A DNA stretch of 64,000 nucleotides. It comes from Mesonia sediminis (GTDB taxonomy: Bacteria; Bacteroidota; Bacteroidia; Flavobacteriales; Flavobacteriaceae). Made by a program: the position numbers and the translations under genes. This document shows, one piece after another, positions 33,582-42,168 of the stretch. The notes beneath the pieces were generated by a model. That model did no database searches. It saw only the letters and a list, made by a program, of their open reading frames with translations, and was not told where the DNA came from. The stretch covers positions 372,001-436,000 of the forward strand of contig NZ_JBHULZ010000023.1 of NCBI RefSeq assembly GCF_042684705.1. The letters run 5' to 3'. The stretch's first letter is position 1. Each line of letters opens with the position of its first letter.

Positions 33582-36044
33582 TTGAAGAATTTTTTCTTAT
33601 GGCTCTTTTTCCTTTACGGATTTATTTCCTTGGGGCAAGAAGCACAATTACAAGGTGTAATTTTAGATGAAAACAACGTACCTGTTGTGGGAGCGAACAT
33701 CAGCACACCAACCAACGGAACCCAAAGTAATATAAATGGATTTTATACCTTAACCTTACCGGCCAATAAAATTACCACTGTTAAATTTAGCTATTTAGGT
33801 TTAGCACCTATGCAGGTGCAATTTAAACTCAAAGCTGGTGAGACCAAAGAATTTAATCCGGTACTTAAAACAGATGTTGAACAAATAGGAAGTGTAGTTA
33901 TTACAGGTGTTAGTCGCAACAAGGTAGAAGGTATTACCTCAATTGAACCAGAAACGATTCGAAGAATCCCTGGCGCCAATGCTGGGGTAGAAAATTTACT
34001 TAAAACCCTGCCTGGCGTTTCTTCTAACAATGAATTGAGTACGCAATATGCTGTAAGAGGAGGAAATTATGATGAAAACCTAGTTTATGTAAACGGAATC
34101 GAAGTCTATCGGCCGTTTTTGATACGATCTGGGCAGCAAGAAGGTCTTAGTTTTGTAAACACCGATTTGGTTAGAAATGTCAATTTTTCGGCGGGAGGTT
34201 TCCAAGCCAAATATGGCGATAAATTATCTTCTGTTCTAGATATTACTTATCGCAGGCCAACTAATTTTGGCGCATCACTTGATTTAAGTATGTTGGGTGC
34301 TAGTGCTAGTGTTGAAGGAATAACCAAAAATAAAAAATTAACCGCTATATTGGGTTTACGCTACCGCAACAATAGTTTGTTCGTAAACAGCAAAGAAACT
34401 GAGGTAGACTTTAATCCTATATTTGCCGATGCACAGACTTATCTTACCTATCAATTCTCAAAAAAATTTAGCTTAAGCTTTTTGGGTAATATTTCGCTTA
34501 ATGAATACCGCTATGAACCTAAATTCAAGGAGACAAAATTTGGTACTATTCAAGAAGCTCAGGCACTTCAAGTATTTTACGAAGGTCAAGAAGAAGATCG
34601 ATACATCACTTACTCGGCTGCATTAAAGGCAGATTACCAGCTTAACGCCAATTTTGAGACCAGTTTCATCGGATCGATCTATAACACCCAAGAGCAAGAG
34701 TATTTTGACATTTTGGCCGAGTATAGATTAGGACAGCCCAATACAAATATTGGTAGTGACGATTTAGGTGAAGTTGAGTTTACAGAAGGCGTAGGCGGTC
34801 AATTAACCCACGCACGTAATGATTTAGACGCTCTTATTGTTAATTTTCAACATAAAGGTAAAATTACCATAGAAAATAGTGAAATTAGCTACGGTTTAAA
34901 ATATACACACGAAAATATTCGTGATCGTATTCAGGAATATGAAATAATAGACTCCGCTGGCTATTCCATTCGTCCACCACTAGAAGGTTTTGAAAATAAT
35001 CAGCCCTACGAAGCTTTTGAAGCCCCTTTAGCTCCCTACTACTCCATTCGCGCCTATAACGAAACCCAAATTAATCGAATTCAGGCTTTTGCACAATACA
35101 GCTATAAAACTAAAATAAAGGAGGCCGACTTTTGGCTAAATGCAGGCCTGAGAAGCCACTACTGGCAAGTAGAAGGAAAAGCCATTGACAAACAAGCCTA
35201 CAATGTAATAAGCCCCAGAGCACAAATAGCTTTAAAACCCAACTGGGAAAAAGATATGCTCTTTCGCCTTTCGGGCGGATTTTATTACCAACCTCCATTT
35301 TACAGAGAACTTCGCAGTGAAACAGGTGCGGTAAATCCAAAAGTAAAGGCTCAACAAGCTATACATATTGTCGCCGGAAATGATTATAGTTTTAAGCTAG
35401 GCAAAAGGCCTTTCAAATTAATTACCGAGGCTTATTATAAAAATTTAAATGATGTAAATCCTTACACCCTAGAAAATGTTCGCATTCGGTATGCAGCGCA
35501 AAACAATGCTAAAGCGTATGCGTACGGCGCCGATCTTCGCTTAAATGGTGAGTTTGTTTTAGGAACCGAAAGCTGGGTGAGTGTCGGCTACTTAAAAACA
35601 GAAGAAAATATTGAAAATCGTGGCTATATTTCAAGACCAACCGATCAACGCCTAAAATTTGCTATTCTTTTTCAAGATTATGTGCCCAATATTCCAAAAC
35701 TTAAGTTATACTTAAACATGGTGTATAATACAGGTTTACCCGGAGGTGTACCCAATTATGCAGACCCTTATGTTTACCAAGTTCGTTTAGATAATTACCA
35801 TCGCGTAGACGCTGGTTTCTCATACGTTTTAGTTGATTCTTCTAAAAAGGAAAAAGAAGAAGGACCCAATTGGCTCAAATCTTTTAAGGATTTAAGTATC
35901 GGTTTTGAAATTTTCAACATTTTTGATCGTCAAAATTCAATCACCAACACCTATGTTCGTGATGTTTATTCCAAACGATTATATTCGGTACCTAATTATT
36001 TAACGCCTAGAGTATTCAATCTTCGAATGAGTATGCGTTTTTAG
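33582..36044 (+). CDS. TonB-dependent outer-membrane receptor with CarboxypepD_reg domain
   Basis: About 820 residues. A signal peptide (NFFLWLFFLYGFISLGQ) precedes a CarboxypepD_reg-like domain (LQGVILDENNVPVVGANI), then the plug (IPGANAGVENLLKTLPGVSS, YAVRGGNYDENLVYVNGIEV) and a 22-strand barrel ending in Phe (NLRMSMRF). No ATG is in frame near the start; TTG at 33582 puts the signal peptide at the N terminus, while a TTG at 33543 would overlap the M23 gene by 35 bp. Imports an unknown ligand across the outer membrane. No SusD partner, so not a classic polysaccharide locus. Translationally coupled to the M23 peptidase gene. Confidence 0.92.
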   Translation: MKNFFLWLFFLYGFISLGQEAQLQGVILDENNVPVVGANISTPTNGTQSNINGFYTLTLPANKITTVKFSYLGLAPMQVQFKLKAGETKEFNPVLKTDVEQIGSVVITGVSRNKVEGITSIEPETIRRIPGANAGVENLLKTLPGVSSNNELSTQYAVRGGNYDENLVYVNGIEVYRPFLIRSGQQEGLSFVNTDLVRNVNFSAGGFQAKYGDKLSSVLDITYRRPTNFGASLDLSMLGASASVEGITKNKKLTAILGLRYRNNSLFVNSKETEVDFNPIFADAQTYLTYQFSKKFSLSFLGNISLNEYRYEPKFKETKFGTIQEAQALQVFYEGQEEDRYITYSAALKADYQLNANFETSFIGSIYNTQEQEYFDILAEYRLGQPNTNIGSDDLGEVEFTEGVGGQLTHARNDLDALIVNFQHKGKITIENSEISYGLKYTHENIRDRIQEYEIIDSAGYSIRPPLEGFENNQPYEAFEAPLAPYYSIRAYNETQINRIQAFAQYSYKTKIKEADFWLNAGLRSHYWQVEGKAIDKQAYNVISPRAQIALKPNWEKDMLFRLSGGFYYQPPFYRELRSETGAVNPKVKAQQAIHIVAGNDYSFKLGKRPFKLITEAYYKNLNDVNPYTLENVRIRYAAQNNAKAYAYGADLRLNGEFVLGTESWVSVGYLKTEENIENRGYISRPTDQRLKFAILFQDYVPNIPKLKLYLNMVYNTGLPGGVPNYADPYVYQVRLDNYHRVDAGFSYVLVDSSKKEKEEGPNWLKSFKDLSIGFEIFNIFDRQNSITNTYVRDVYSKRLYSVPNYLTPRVFNLRMSMRF

Positions 36045-36137
36045 AATTAACTAGATACTTCTTTTAGTTTGTTTAAGATGGCTTGACGATAAAGTGGTTG
36101 CCAATTTAATTTTTAGCACGGTATAAATCCGTAAAAA

Positions 36138-36170
36138 AAAAACCGACTAGCAAAAGCTGTCGGTTTTAAA
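36138..36170. terminator. Bidirectional terminator between TonB receptor and cysteine desulfurase
   Basis: AAAACCGAC and GTCGGTTTT form a 9-bp stem, extended by AGC/GCT around an AAAA loop. Flanking A and T runs allow termination from both sides, which are convergent. Confidence 0.85.
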
Positions 36171-36190
36171 TAGGATATAATTAATAATTA

Positions 36191-37345
36191 TTAATGGTGC
36201 TCTTCAACAAATTTCTTAAGTACATCGACCACATAATCTAATTCCTCTTTGGTGTTATATGCCGAGAAAGAGAAACGAATTGAGGGTTTTTCAAGATCTT
36301 CATCGCTTAAAACTTGAGAAAGTACGTGTGAACCTTTAGTGCTTCCACTTTGACAGGCACTTCCTTTAGAACAAGCAATTCCGTTTAAATCCAATTGAAA
36401 CAAAAGTAGCGCTGCTTTTTCTTGAGCTACTGGCAAACATACATTTACCAAGGTATAAGTACTTTTATTAAAGTCTGAACAACTGCCGTTAAATTTTACC
36501 CCAGGCACATTTTCTTTTAAAGCATTGATAAAGTCTTTCTTTAATTCTTCTATGTATTGCTTTTCTTCTTCTAAATGCTCATAAGCCAAATCTAAAGCTT
36601 TTTGCATTCCAACAATATTATGAACGCTCTCTGTACCGGCTCTTACACCGCGCTCTTGAGCGCCACCAAAAATCAAGGGTTTTAAACCTGAATTTTTTCG
36701 CACATAAGCAAAGCCTACCCCTTTAGGTCCGTGAAATTTATGAGCACTTACCGCGGTAAAATCCACTGGTAATGCATCTAAATCTATATCGAAATGCCCA
36801 ATACTTTGCACGGTGTCACTGTGAAATAAAGCGCCGTGAGCTTTACACATCTGCCCTACTTTCTCTAAAGGTAAAATAGTTCCTATTTCATTATTAATGT
36901 GCATTAAGCTTACCAGCGTTTTTTGGCTATCTTGTTGTAGCAATTCATCTAAGTGATCAAGATCTACTTGACCGCAAGGTTTAATAGCTACATATTCTAC
37001 TTGAATATCATAACAATGCTTAAGCTGTTCAACCGTATATAAAACAGCGTGATGTTCTACCTTACTGGTAATAATTCTTTTAACACCTAAATCACGAACA
37101 GCACTATTTAAGGCTAGGTTATCGGCTTCGGTCCCTCCAGAAGTAAAAATAATTTCTGCAGCTGTAACGTTTAAATGCTTGGCGATGGCCTTGCGTGCGT
37201 TCTCCATATAAGCCTTGGCTTTTCTACCAAAAGCGTGCGTTGAAGACGGATTACCAAAGCTATCTTCAAGTACGCTAGTCATTTCCTTAATTACTTCAGG
37301 TCTAACTTGTGTCGTTGCGGCACTATCTAAATATACACTTCTCAT
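36191..37345 (-). CDS. Cysteine desulfurase (NifS/IscS family)
   Basis: 384-residue PLP enzyme that takes sulfur from cysteine for Fe-S clusters or tRNA thiolation. YLDSAATTQVRPEV, FTSGGTEADNLAL, the His in KVEHHAVL, HSDTVQSIGH and the PLP lysine in SAHKFHGPKG are present; the catalytic Cys lies in GIACSKGSACQSGS. The loop and length fit the IscS/NifS (group I) branch. No isc partners are adjacent, so a housekeeping or tRNA-modification role is possible; the gene could be iscS or nifS. Confidence 0.92.
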   Translation of the reverse strand: MRSVYLDSAATTQVRPEVIKEMTSVLEDSFGNPSSTHAFGRKAKAYMENARKAIAKHLNVTAAEIIFTSGGTEADNLALNSAVRDLGVKRIITSKVEHHAVLYTVEQLKHCYDIQVEYVAIKPCGQVDLDHLDELLQQDSQKTLVSLMHINNEIGTILPLEKVGQMCKAHGALFHSDTVQSIGHFDIDLDALPVDFTAVSAHKFHGPKGVGFAYVRKNSGLKPLIFGGAQERGVRAGTESVHNIVGMQKALDLAYEHLEEEKQYIEELKKDFINALKENVPGVKFNGSCSDFNKSTYTLVNVCLPVAQEKAALLLFQLDLNGIACSKGSACQSGSTKGSHVLSQVLSDEDLEKPSIRFSFSAYNTKEELDYVVDVLKKFVEEHH

Positions 37346-37431
37346 AGGGCGAAAATATTTTTTTTGCGAAAATAAGTATTTAAAATTCTTTTTACGCCTT
37401 TTAAATTACTCAAATAATTAAATTTGTTGTT

Positions 37432-38367
37432 ATGAAAAAAATAATCCTACTTTTAGCTTTTGCAGGGGTATTACAAGCCTGCGACGACGGAGACCTCATT
37501 GTGACCAACTTTTTATTTGATGAAAATAATAAGCTTGCTTATTGTCAAAACAACAATACAACGGTGGCCTTTAGTATTAACACAAGTCCCGATGAAAGTA
37601 TATTTTTTAAGTTTAATGATTCAAATTTTAGTCCTATTATAAGTGATCTAAGTGAGCAACGCACCCAGAGTTACCCTATTAGTTCCAGCAATATATTGAC
37701 CTACAGGGCATTTTCTCAACCTATAAGCGCTTCTTATTTCTGCAATAGCGTACCACCAGCAAATAATAATATCACTCAAGAATATGAAGCTGACAATGGA
37801 GGAAGTGTTGATTTTATTACACAAGCAATTTTAACCGAAGACTCAGATGGTGATGGCATACCAGATAATCAAGAAGGAAGAAGCAGTAACCAAGATACCG
37901 ATGGTGATGGAATTCCTGATTATCTTGATATGGATGACGATAATGACAACGTAAGCACTTCGATAGAAATTGCGCTAATCGGGCAACCGCTAGACAATTT
38001 AAATTTTCCGGATACAGATGAAGATGGTATCCCTAATTATTTGGACGAAGATGATGATAATGATGGTATTCTAACACGTAATGAAGATCTCAATTCGGAA
38101 GCCGGTGAGGACGTAATTTTAAACCCTACTGACGATGACACCAACAATAATGGAATCCCTAATTATTTGGATCCCGCAGACCAGGGTGAATTAATTCTAA
38201 ATCTCTATAAGGACAATACTATTCTTAGAAGATTTAAAACCATTGTAACAGCGAAAAATTTTACGTTCAAAAATTTAAACGCCAATGAAAGCATAAGTAT
38301 TGAGGAGCTAATTCTTGGAAGTTTTGAAGAAAGCGCCAACGTAACTACCGAAATCAATCCAGGCTAG
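37432..38367 (+). CDS. Lipoprotein with thrombospondin type 3 (calcium-binding) repeats
   Basis: 311 residues. Lipobox GVLQACDDGD (Cys about 17). The middle holds several TSP3-like calcium loops (DSDGDGIPDNQEG, DTDGDGIPDYLDMDDDNDN, DTDEDGIPNYLDEDDDNDG), a stalk motif common in secreted and surface proteins of Bacteroidetes. The N- and C-terminal parts are unassigned. No enzymatic motif. The last 4 bp overlap the convergent Smr-domain gene. Confidence 0.85.
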   Translation: MKKIILLLAFAGVLQACDDGDLIVTNFLFDENNKLAYCQNNNTTVAFSINTSPDESIFFKFNDSNFSPIISDLSEQRTQSYPISSSNILTYRAFSQPISASYFCNSVPPANNNITQEYEADNGGSVDFITQAILTEDSDGDGIPDNQEGRSSNQDTDGDGIPDYLDMDDDNDNVSTSIEIALIGQPLDNLNFPDTDEDGIPNYLDEDDDNDGILTRNEDLNSEAGEDVILNPTDDDTNNNGIPNYLDPADQGELILNLYKDNTILRRFKTIVTAKNFTFKNLNANESISIEELILGSFEESANVTTEINPG

Positions 38368-38912
38368 GAAATTGATTTTTGATAAATATATACGGCTGTG
38401 GCCGCATCAAAACCATACTTGGTGCTGTCTGCATCTTCATATGCTACTTGGTTATATCGGCTAAATAAGGTTCTAAGCTCTTGTTTCAACACTCCTTCTC
38501 CAACACCATGAATAAAAACCAAGCGTTGATTTCTATTTTTTATCGCCTTTTCTAAGTGATGCCTAGCCGTATCAATCTGAAGATTAAGTATATCATACTT
38601 GTCCAATCGATTTACCCGATGAGTCAATTTTTCAATATGCAAATCAATTTCTATAGCGGGAATAGTTTTCTCCCTTCTTTTGGCTATAACTTGTTTCCGC
38701 TTACTGGGTTGCTTTTCTTTTAAAGCTTGTCGCAATTCTGCCTCGGTTACCTTTAAGCTTGCGTTTTCTAATTTTATTACTTCATCAGATTCTACCTGTA
38801 AAATAAAACCATCTGATGTTTGAATGGTTAAACTACTGCCAGAAACATTCTCTACCCAACCGCTAAGATTTTCATCTATAAGTTCAACTTCATCTCCTGT
38901 CTTAAAATTCAT
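38364..38912 (-). CDS. Smr-domain protein with N-terminal beta-barrel-like domain
   Basis: 182 residues. The N-terminal ~50 residues (GDEVELIDENLSGWVENVSG) look like an SH3-like beta domain; the C-terminal Smr domain has EIDLHIEKLTHRV and FIHGVGEGVLKQELRTLF, with DATAVYI-like ending (DAATAVYIYQ). Smr domains are DNA or RNA nicking nucleases found alone or on MutS2. Stand-alone proteins of this type are common in Bacteroidetes; substrate unknown. Its start overlaps the end of the upstream small membrane protein gene by 11 bp, so the pair is cotranscribed. Confidence 0.85.
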   Translation of the reverse strand: MNFKTGDEVELIDENLSGWVENVSGSSLTIQTSDGFILQVESDEVIKLENASLKVTEAELRQALKEKQPSKRKQVIAKRREKTIPAIEIDLHIEKLTHRVNRLDKYDILNLQIDTARHHLEKAIKNRNQRLVFIHGVGEGVLKQELRTLFSRYNQVAYEDADSTKYGFDAATAVYIYQKSIS

Positions 38913-39084
38913 GAGGTTGTTTTTCTTTGTTATTACTGCTCAAGCCTTTATTAATTTGATACAAAGCCAACATCAATAAAATGATGCCAGCAACATTAAG
39001 AAAAACGTTATACTTTTCTATAAACAAATTACTCACCAAAACGATTAAGGCTAAAAAAAGCAAAATGTATTTCGGCTTTAGCAT
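38902..39084 (-). CDS. Small two-helix membrane protein
   Basis: 60 residues: two hydrophobic helices (YILLFLALIVLVSNLFI and FLNVAGIILLMLALYQI) and a charged tail with NNKEKQPHEF. Overlaps the Smr gene start by 11 bp, which supports translation. Function unknown. Confidence 0.65.
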   Translation of the reverse strand: MLKPKYILLFLALIVLVSNLFIEKYNVFLNVAGIILLMLALYQINKGLSSNNKEKQPHEF

Positions 39085-39173
39085 AACAGTTAATTATTGA
39101 ATATAAATTTTAATTGCTTAATTTATATCTGATTTCAACTCAAATATATTATTTTTGAATAAAATACCTAGTC

Positions 39174-41060
39174 ATGCGGCCAATATTATTTATTTTTTAT
39201 TTTTTTATGTACGGGCTTATCTCTGCTCAAATATCCGTAAAGGGGGGTGATGATAATACCGAAAGCCCCACAAACTATATATATGTAGAAGGAGGTTATC
39301 TATTTAGTACCGGGAAACTGCTACTTACCCGCAACTCAGATACAGAAATTGCCAACATTTATTTACGGAATAACGCCCAATTTATACAAGAAGATGATGT
39401 AGCCAATGAAGGAAATGGTACTTTATCTGTTTTTCAAGAAGGAGCTGCCGACCAGTATGCCTATAATTATTGGGGTGCACCCGTTGGCTTAATTAGCAAT
39501 GGTAATCCTACGGGAAATTTATCTTTTGGTATTAATGAATTGAGTACTCCCAATTCTAGATTAAAAAGTTCTGGTGTAAATATAATTTCAGGATACAACA
39601 GTACGACAACTAATACAACTCCAAATAACTCGACTGCTGTTTTAAATTTGGCTAAGTATTGGATTTTTAAATACATCAATCAACAAGGCAACGCCTATGC
39701 TAATTGGATATCTGTACAAGATGCCAATAACATTAACCCAGGTGAAGGTTTTACTATGAAAGGGGTTGGCGGAACCGACAATTTTACGCTTTATAGCGTA
39801 CAAAACAACCCCGGTTCTGCGCAACGTTATGATTTTAGAGGTAGACCTAACAACGGAGACATTGAAGTAACCACCTTTAATTCTACTAATGACATTGCCT
39901 TGCTGGGTAATCCCTACCCTTCTGCTATCTTTCTATCTAAGTTTTTAATTGAAAATTCAACAGGAGGTTCCCCTAATACTGATTGTAATTTGAGTACCAC
40001 ACAGCGAAATGCAACCACTGGTGTGGCTTATTTCTGGGACAGTGACCCCAATGTACAATCGCACAATCTTAGAGATTACAACGGTGGTTATGCGACATTC
40101 TCTCCCAATGGCAGTTGCTTAGGTCTTGGAACCTATACCAATGCGGTGTTTTACAATTATGACGCTAGCGGTAATCCTATTGGTAGTGGTAACGGAACAG
40201 GCAGTCTCGATATAAATAGAAAGTTTATACCCATTGCTCAAGGTTTTTTTGTACAAGCACCCGATGGCACTTTAGATGCGGTTAGGTTCAACAACTCCCA
40301 TCGCGTTTACCAACCAGAAGGGAAGGATAATACTAATTTTGATCGACAGAAGACAATATCCAGCTCTAGCCCAACGGACAGCATACCCCTATTACGTCTT
40401 AATTTTGTGTTTGATAACCTGTATACACGTCAAGTTGCCGTAGTCTTTAATGATGCCGCGACAACTGGTGTTGACATGGCTATGGATGCGGCCAATATAG
40501 ACGCCGTAAATTCTGATGCCGGTATTTTTAATAACAACAGGAATTATGTAATTGATGTGCGACCCTTTAACCAAGACGAGCATATACCACTTTATATTTC
40601 TTTAAATGAAGATAAAGAGGTTACTTTTAAAATCAATAATCAAGAACACATCGATTTAGAGCATATTTACATTTATGATTCCCAATATAAAATGTATAAT
40701 AAAATAAATGACGGCAAGTATTTTAATATCAATTTACCAGCAGGGAATCATCACAACAGATTTTATTTAGCTTTTAAAGATCAACGCTTGGGTATTGATG
40801 AATTAGAAGGAAGCAATTTTATTATTACCCAAAATAACAGTTTGCAGACGTTAAATATTGGCAACCCCAATAACGCTAGCATAACGGCAGTACGTGTTTT
40901 TGACATGATGGGTAAGCGAATTCTTTTTAAAAACCAACTAGGAAGCAATTCTAATTATAGCTTCTCAACCCAAAACCTAGCGGCAGGAATTTATATTGTA
41001 CAAGTTCTAGATGAGAATCAAAACGCATTTACCCAAAAAGTGAGCATTTACAACAAATAG
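39174..41060 (+). CDS. Secreted T9SS substrate with type A sorting domain
   Basis: 628 residues. Signal peptide (FIFYFFMYGLISAQ). The C-terminal ~75 residues match a type IX secretion sorting domain: a beta-sandwich with ITAVRVFDMMGKRIL, NLAAGIYIVQVLDENQ and a final KVSIYNK. The body is rich in Asn, Thr and Gly, with no catalytic motif; it may be an adhesin-like or matrix protein. The sorting domain should be removed at the cell surface. The next gene (DUF2752) begins 5 bp later. Confidence 0.88.
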   Translation: MRPILFIFYFFMYGLISAQISVKGGDDNTESPTNYIYVEGGYLFSTGKLLLTRNSDTEIANIYLRNNAQFIQEDDVANEGNGTLSVFQEGAADQYAYNYWGAPVGLISNGNPTGNLSFGINELSTPNSRLKSSGVNIISGYNSTTTNTTPNNSTAVLNLAKYWIFKYINQQGNAYANWISVQDANNINPGEGFTMKGVGGTDNFTLYSVQNNPGSAQRYDFRGRPNNGDIEVTTFNSTNDIALLGNPYPSAIFLSKFLIENSTGGSPNTDCNLSTTQRNATTGVAYFWDSDPNVQSHNLRDYNGGYATFSPNGSCLGLGTYTNAVFYNYDASGNPIGSGNGTGSLDINRKFIPIAQGFFVQAPDGTLDAVRFNNSHRVYQPEGKDNTNFDRQKTISSSSPTDSIPLLRLNFVFDNLYTRQVAVVFNDAATTGVDMAMDAANIDAVNSDAGIFNNNRNYVIDVRPFNQDEHIPLYISLNEDKEVTFKINNQEHIDLEHIYIYDSQYKMYNKINDGKYFNINLPAGNHHNRFYLAFKDQRLGIDELEGSNFIITQNNSLQTLNIGNPNNASITAVRVFDMMGKRILFKNQLGSNSNYSFSTQNLAAGIYIVQVLDENQNAFTQKVSIYNK

Positions 41061-41065
41061 ATATT

Positions 41066-41350
41066 TTGGAAGATTATCTACTTACTTGCTATACTAAGAA
41101 GTTTTTTGCTTTCCCTTGCCCGGGTTGCGGTGGCCAACGCGCCGTATTATTACTAAGTGAAGGAAACCTAAAAGAGAGCTTTTTGATGTATCCTGGTCTT
41201 TATCCTTTATTGATTTTTTTACTACTTTTACTTGTAAACAAGATTTACCCTTTTAAAAACTACCATAAATGGATAACACCTTTAGCTTTTATAACAACGA
41301 TAACTATCGTTGTTAGCTACGTTTATAAACTTTATTATTTATATTTTTAA
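41066..41350 (+). CDS. DUF2752 membrane protein
   Basis: 94 residues. The motif FPCPGCGGQRAVLLL is the DUF2752 signature (CxxCGxxR, possibly metal-binding); two transmembrane helices follow. Function is unknown. The start is TTG at 41066, 5 bp after the T9SS gene stop; no ATG fits. Followed after 43 bp by a second small membrane protein, a pairing I recall as common in Flavobacteria. Confidence 0.82.
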   Translation: MEDYLLTCYTKKFFAFPCPGCGGQRAVLLLSEGNLKESFLMYPGLYPLLIFLLLLLVNKIYPFKNYHKWITPLAFITTITIVVSYVYKLYYLYF

Positions 41351-41393
41351 CTTCAATATTTATCAACTAAATACTTAACTCAAATTTTAAAAA

Positions 41394-41741
41394 ATGGAAT
41401 TAGAAAATCGGAAATTACCCAATGCTACACTATCTTTAATTTTAGGAATATTATCTTTTATAGCCTGCTGCTTTAGTGCAGGATTAGGAGGCGTGATATT
41501 ATCTGGTGTAGCGTTTTATTTAGCGAATAAAGACACACGCTTATACCATCAAAATCCTGATGGATTCGACAACTATAGCCAAGTAAAAACTGCCAAAATT
41601 ATTGCAATTATCGGCTTGGTTATAGGCTTATTAGTTTTAATCTCTAGCATTGCGTTCATCGTTTCTTTAGGCGGAATTAACGAGTACTTTGAATATATTC
41701 AGGAAATGCAAATGAAACAATTAGAAATGCAGGGGCAATAA
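41394..41741 (+). CDS. CCC-motif membrane protein
   Basis: 115 residues with two membrane segments (LSLILGILSFIACCFSAGLGG and IIAIIGLVIGLLVLISS) and the double cysteine ACC in the first, as in the flavobacterial CCC-motif family, plus a polar C-terminal tail MKQLEMQGQ. Function unknown. Downstream of DUF2752, ending in a strong terminator. Confidence 0.75.
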   Translation: MELENRKLPNATLSLILGILSFIACCFSAGLGGVILSGVAFYLANKDTRLYHQNPDGFDNYSQVKTAKIIAIIGLVIGLLVLISSIAFIVSLGGINEYFEYIQEMQMKQLEMQGQ

Positions 41742-41767
41742 CAGCTTCTATTTTTTCATTTTATTAC

Positions 41768-41819
41768 AAACCTTTTTCTGTTTGATTGTTTTTTATATTC
41801 AAACAGGAAAAGGTTTTTT
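41768..41819 (+). terminator. Terminator after the CCC-motif gene
   Basis: AAACCTTTTTCTGTTTGA pairs with TCAAACAGGAAAAGGTTT across a T-rich loop, followed by TTTTTT: a long, strong intrinsic terminator. Confidence 0.88.
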
Positions 41820-42103
41820 GCATTATGCCCTACTTCCGTAAAGGTCTTTAGAAGCCATTAGCAGCGAAGTTGACTTAACTAGTAAAATATAATTTAGCAA
41901 TATATAAGCTAAAGCGCATCAACTCTACTTCCATAAACCCTATAAGTGCATTATCATTAAAAGCCTAAAAAAAGGGTTTAGAATGCTCCCCCATACCTGA
42001 ATTTAAATAAATTAATAGTCTAATCGAATATTCAAATATGAAAAATTTGAGTTTGGGTAATTCAAGGAATGAATTAAACTTATAAGAGTTAAAAAATTTG
42101 CTT
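41820..42103. other. 284-bp intergenic region without recognisable gene
   Basis: AT-rich sequence between two terminators. It contains a near-direct repeat CTACTTCC(G/A)TAAA at 41830 and 41925, but no open frame of note, no promoter pair and no RNA fold I can support. Confidence 0.4.
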
Positions 42104-42140
42104 ACAAAAAAAGACCCTCAAGCTTTCGCTTGAGGGTCTT
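42104..42140 (-). terminator. Terminator of rpsA
   Basis: AAGACCCTCAAGC (42111-42123) and GCTTGAGGGTCTT (42128-42140) form a perfect 13-bp stem with a TTTC loop; on the minus strand it is followed by a T-run. Confidence 0.92.
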
Positions 42141-42168
42141 AATATATAAGAACAAAATTTAAGTAAAA

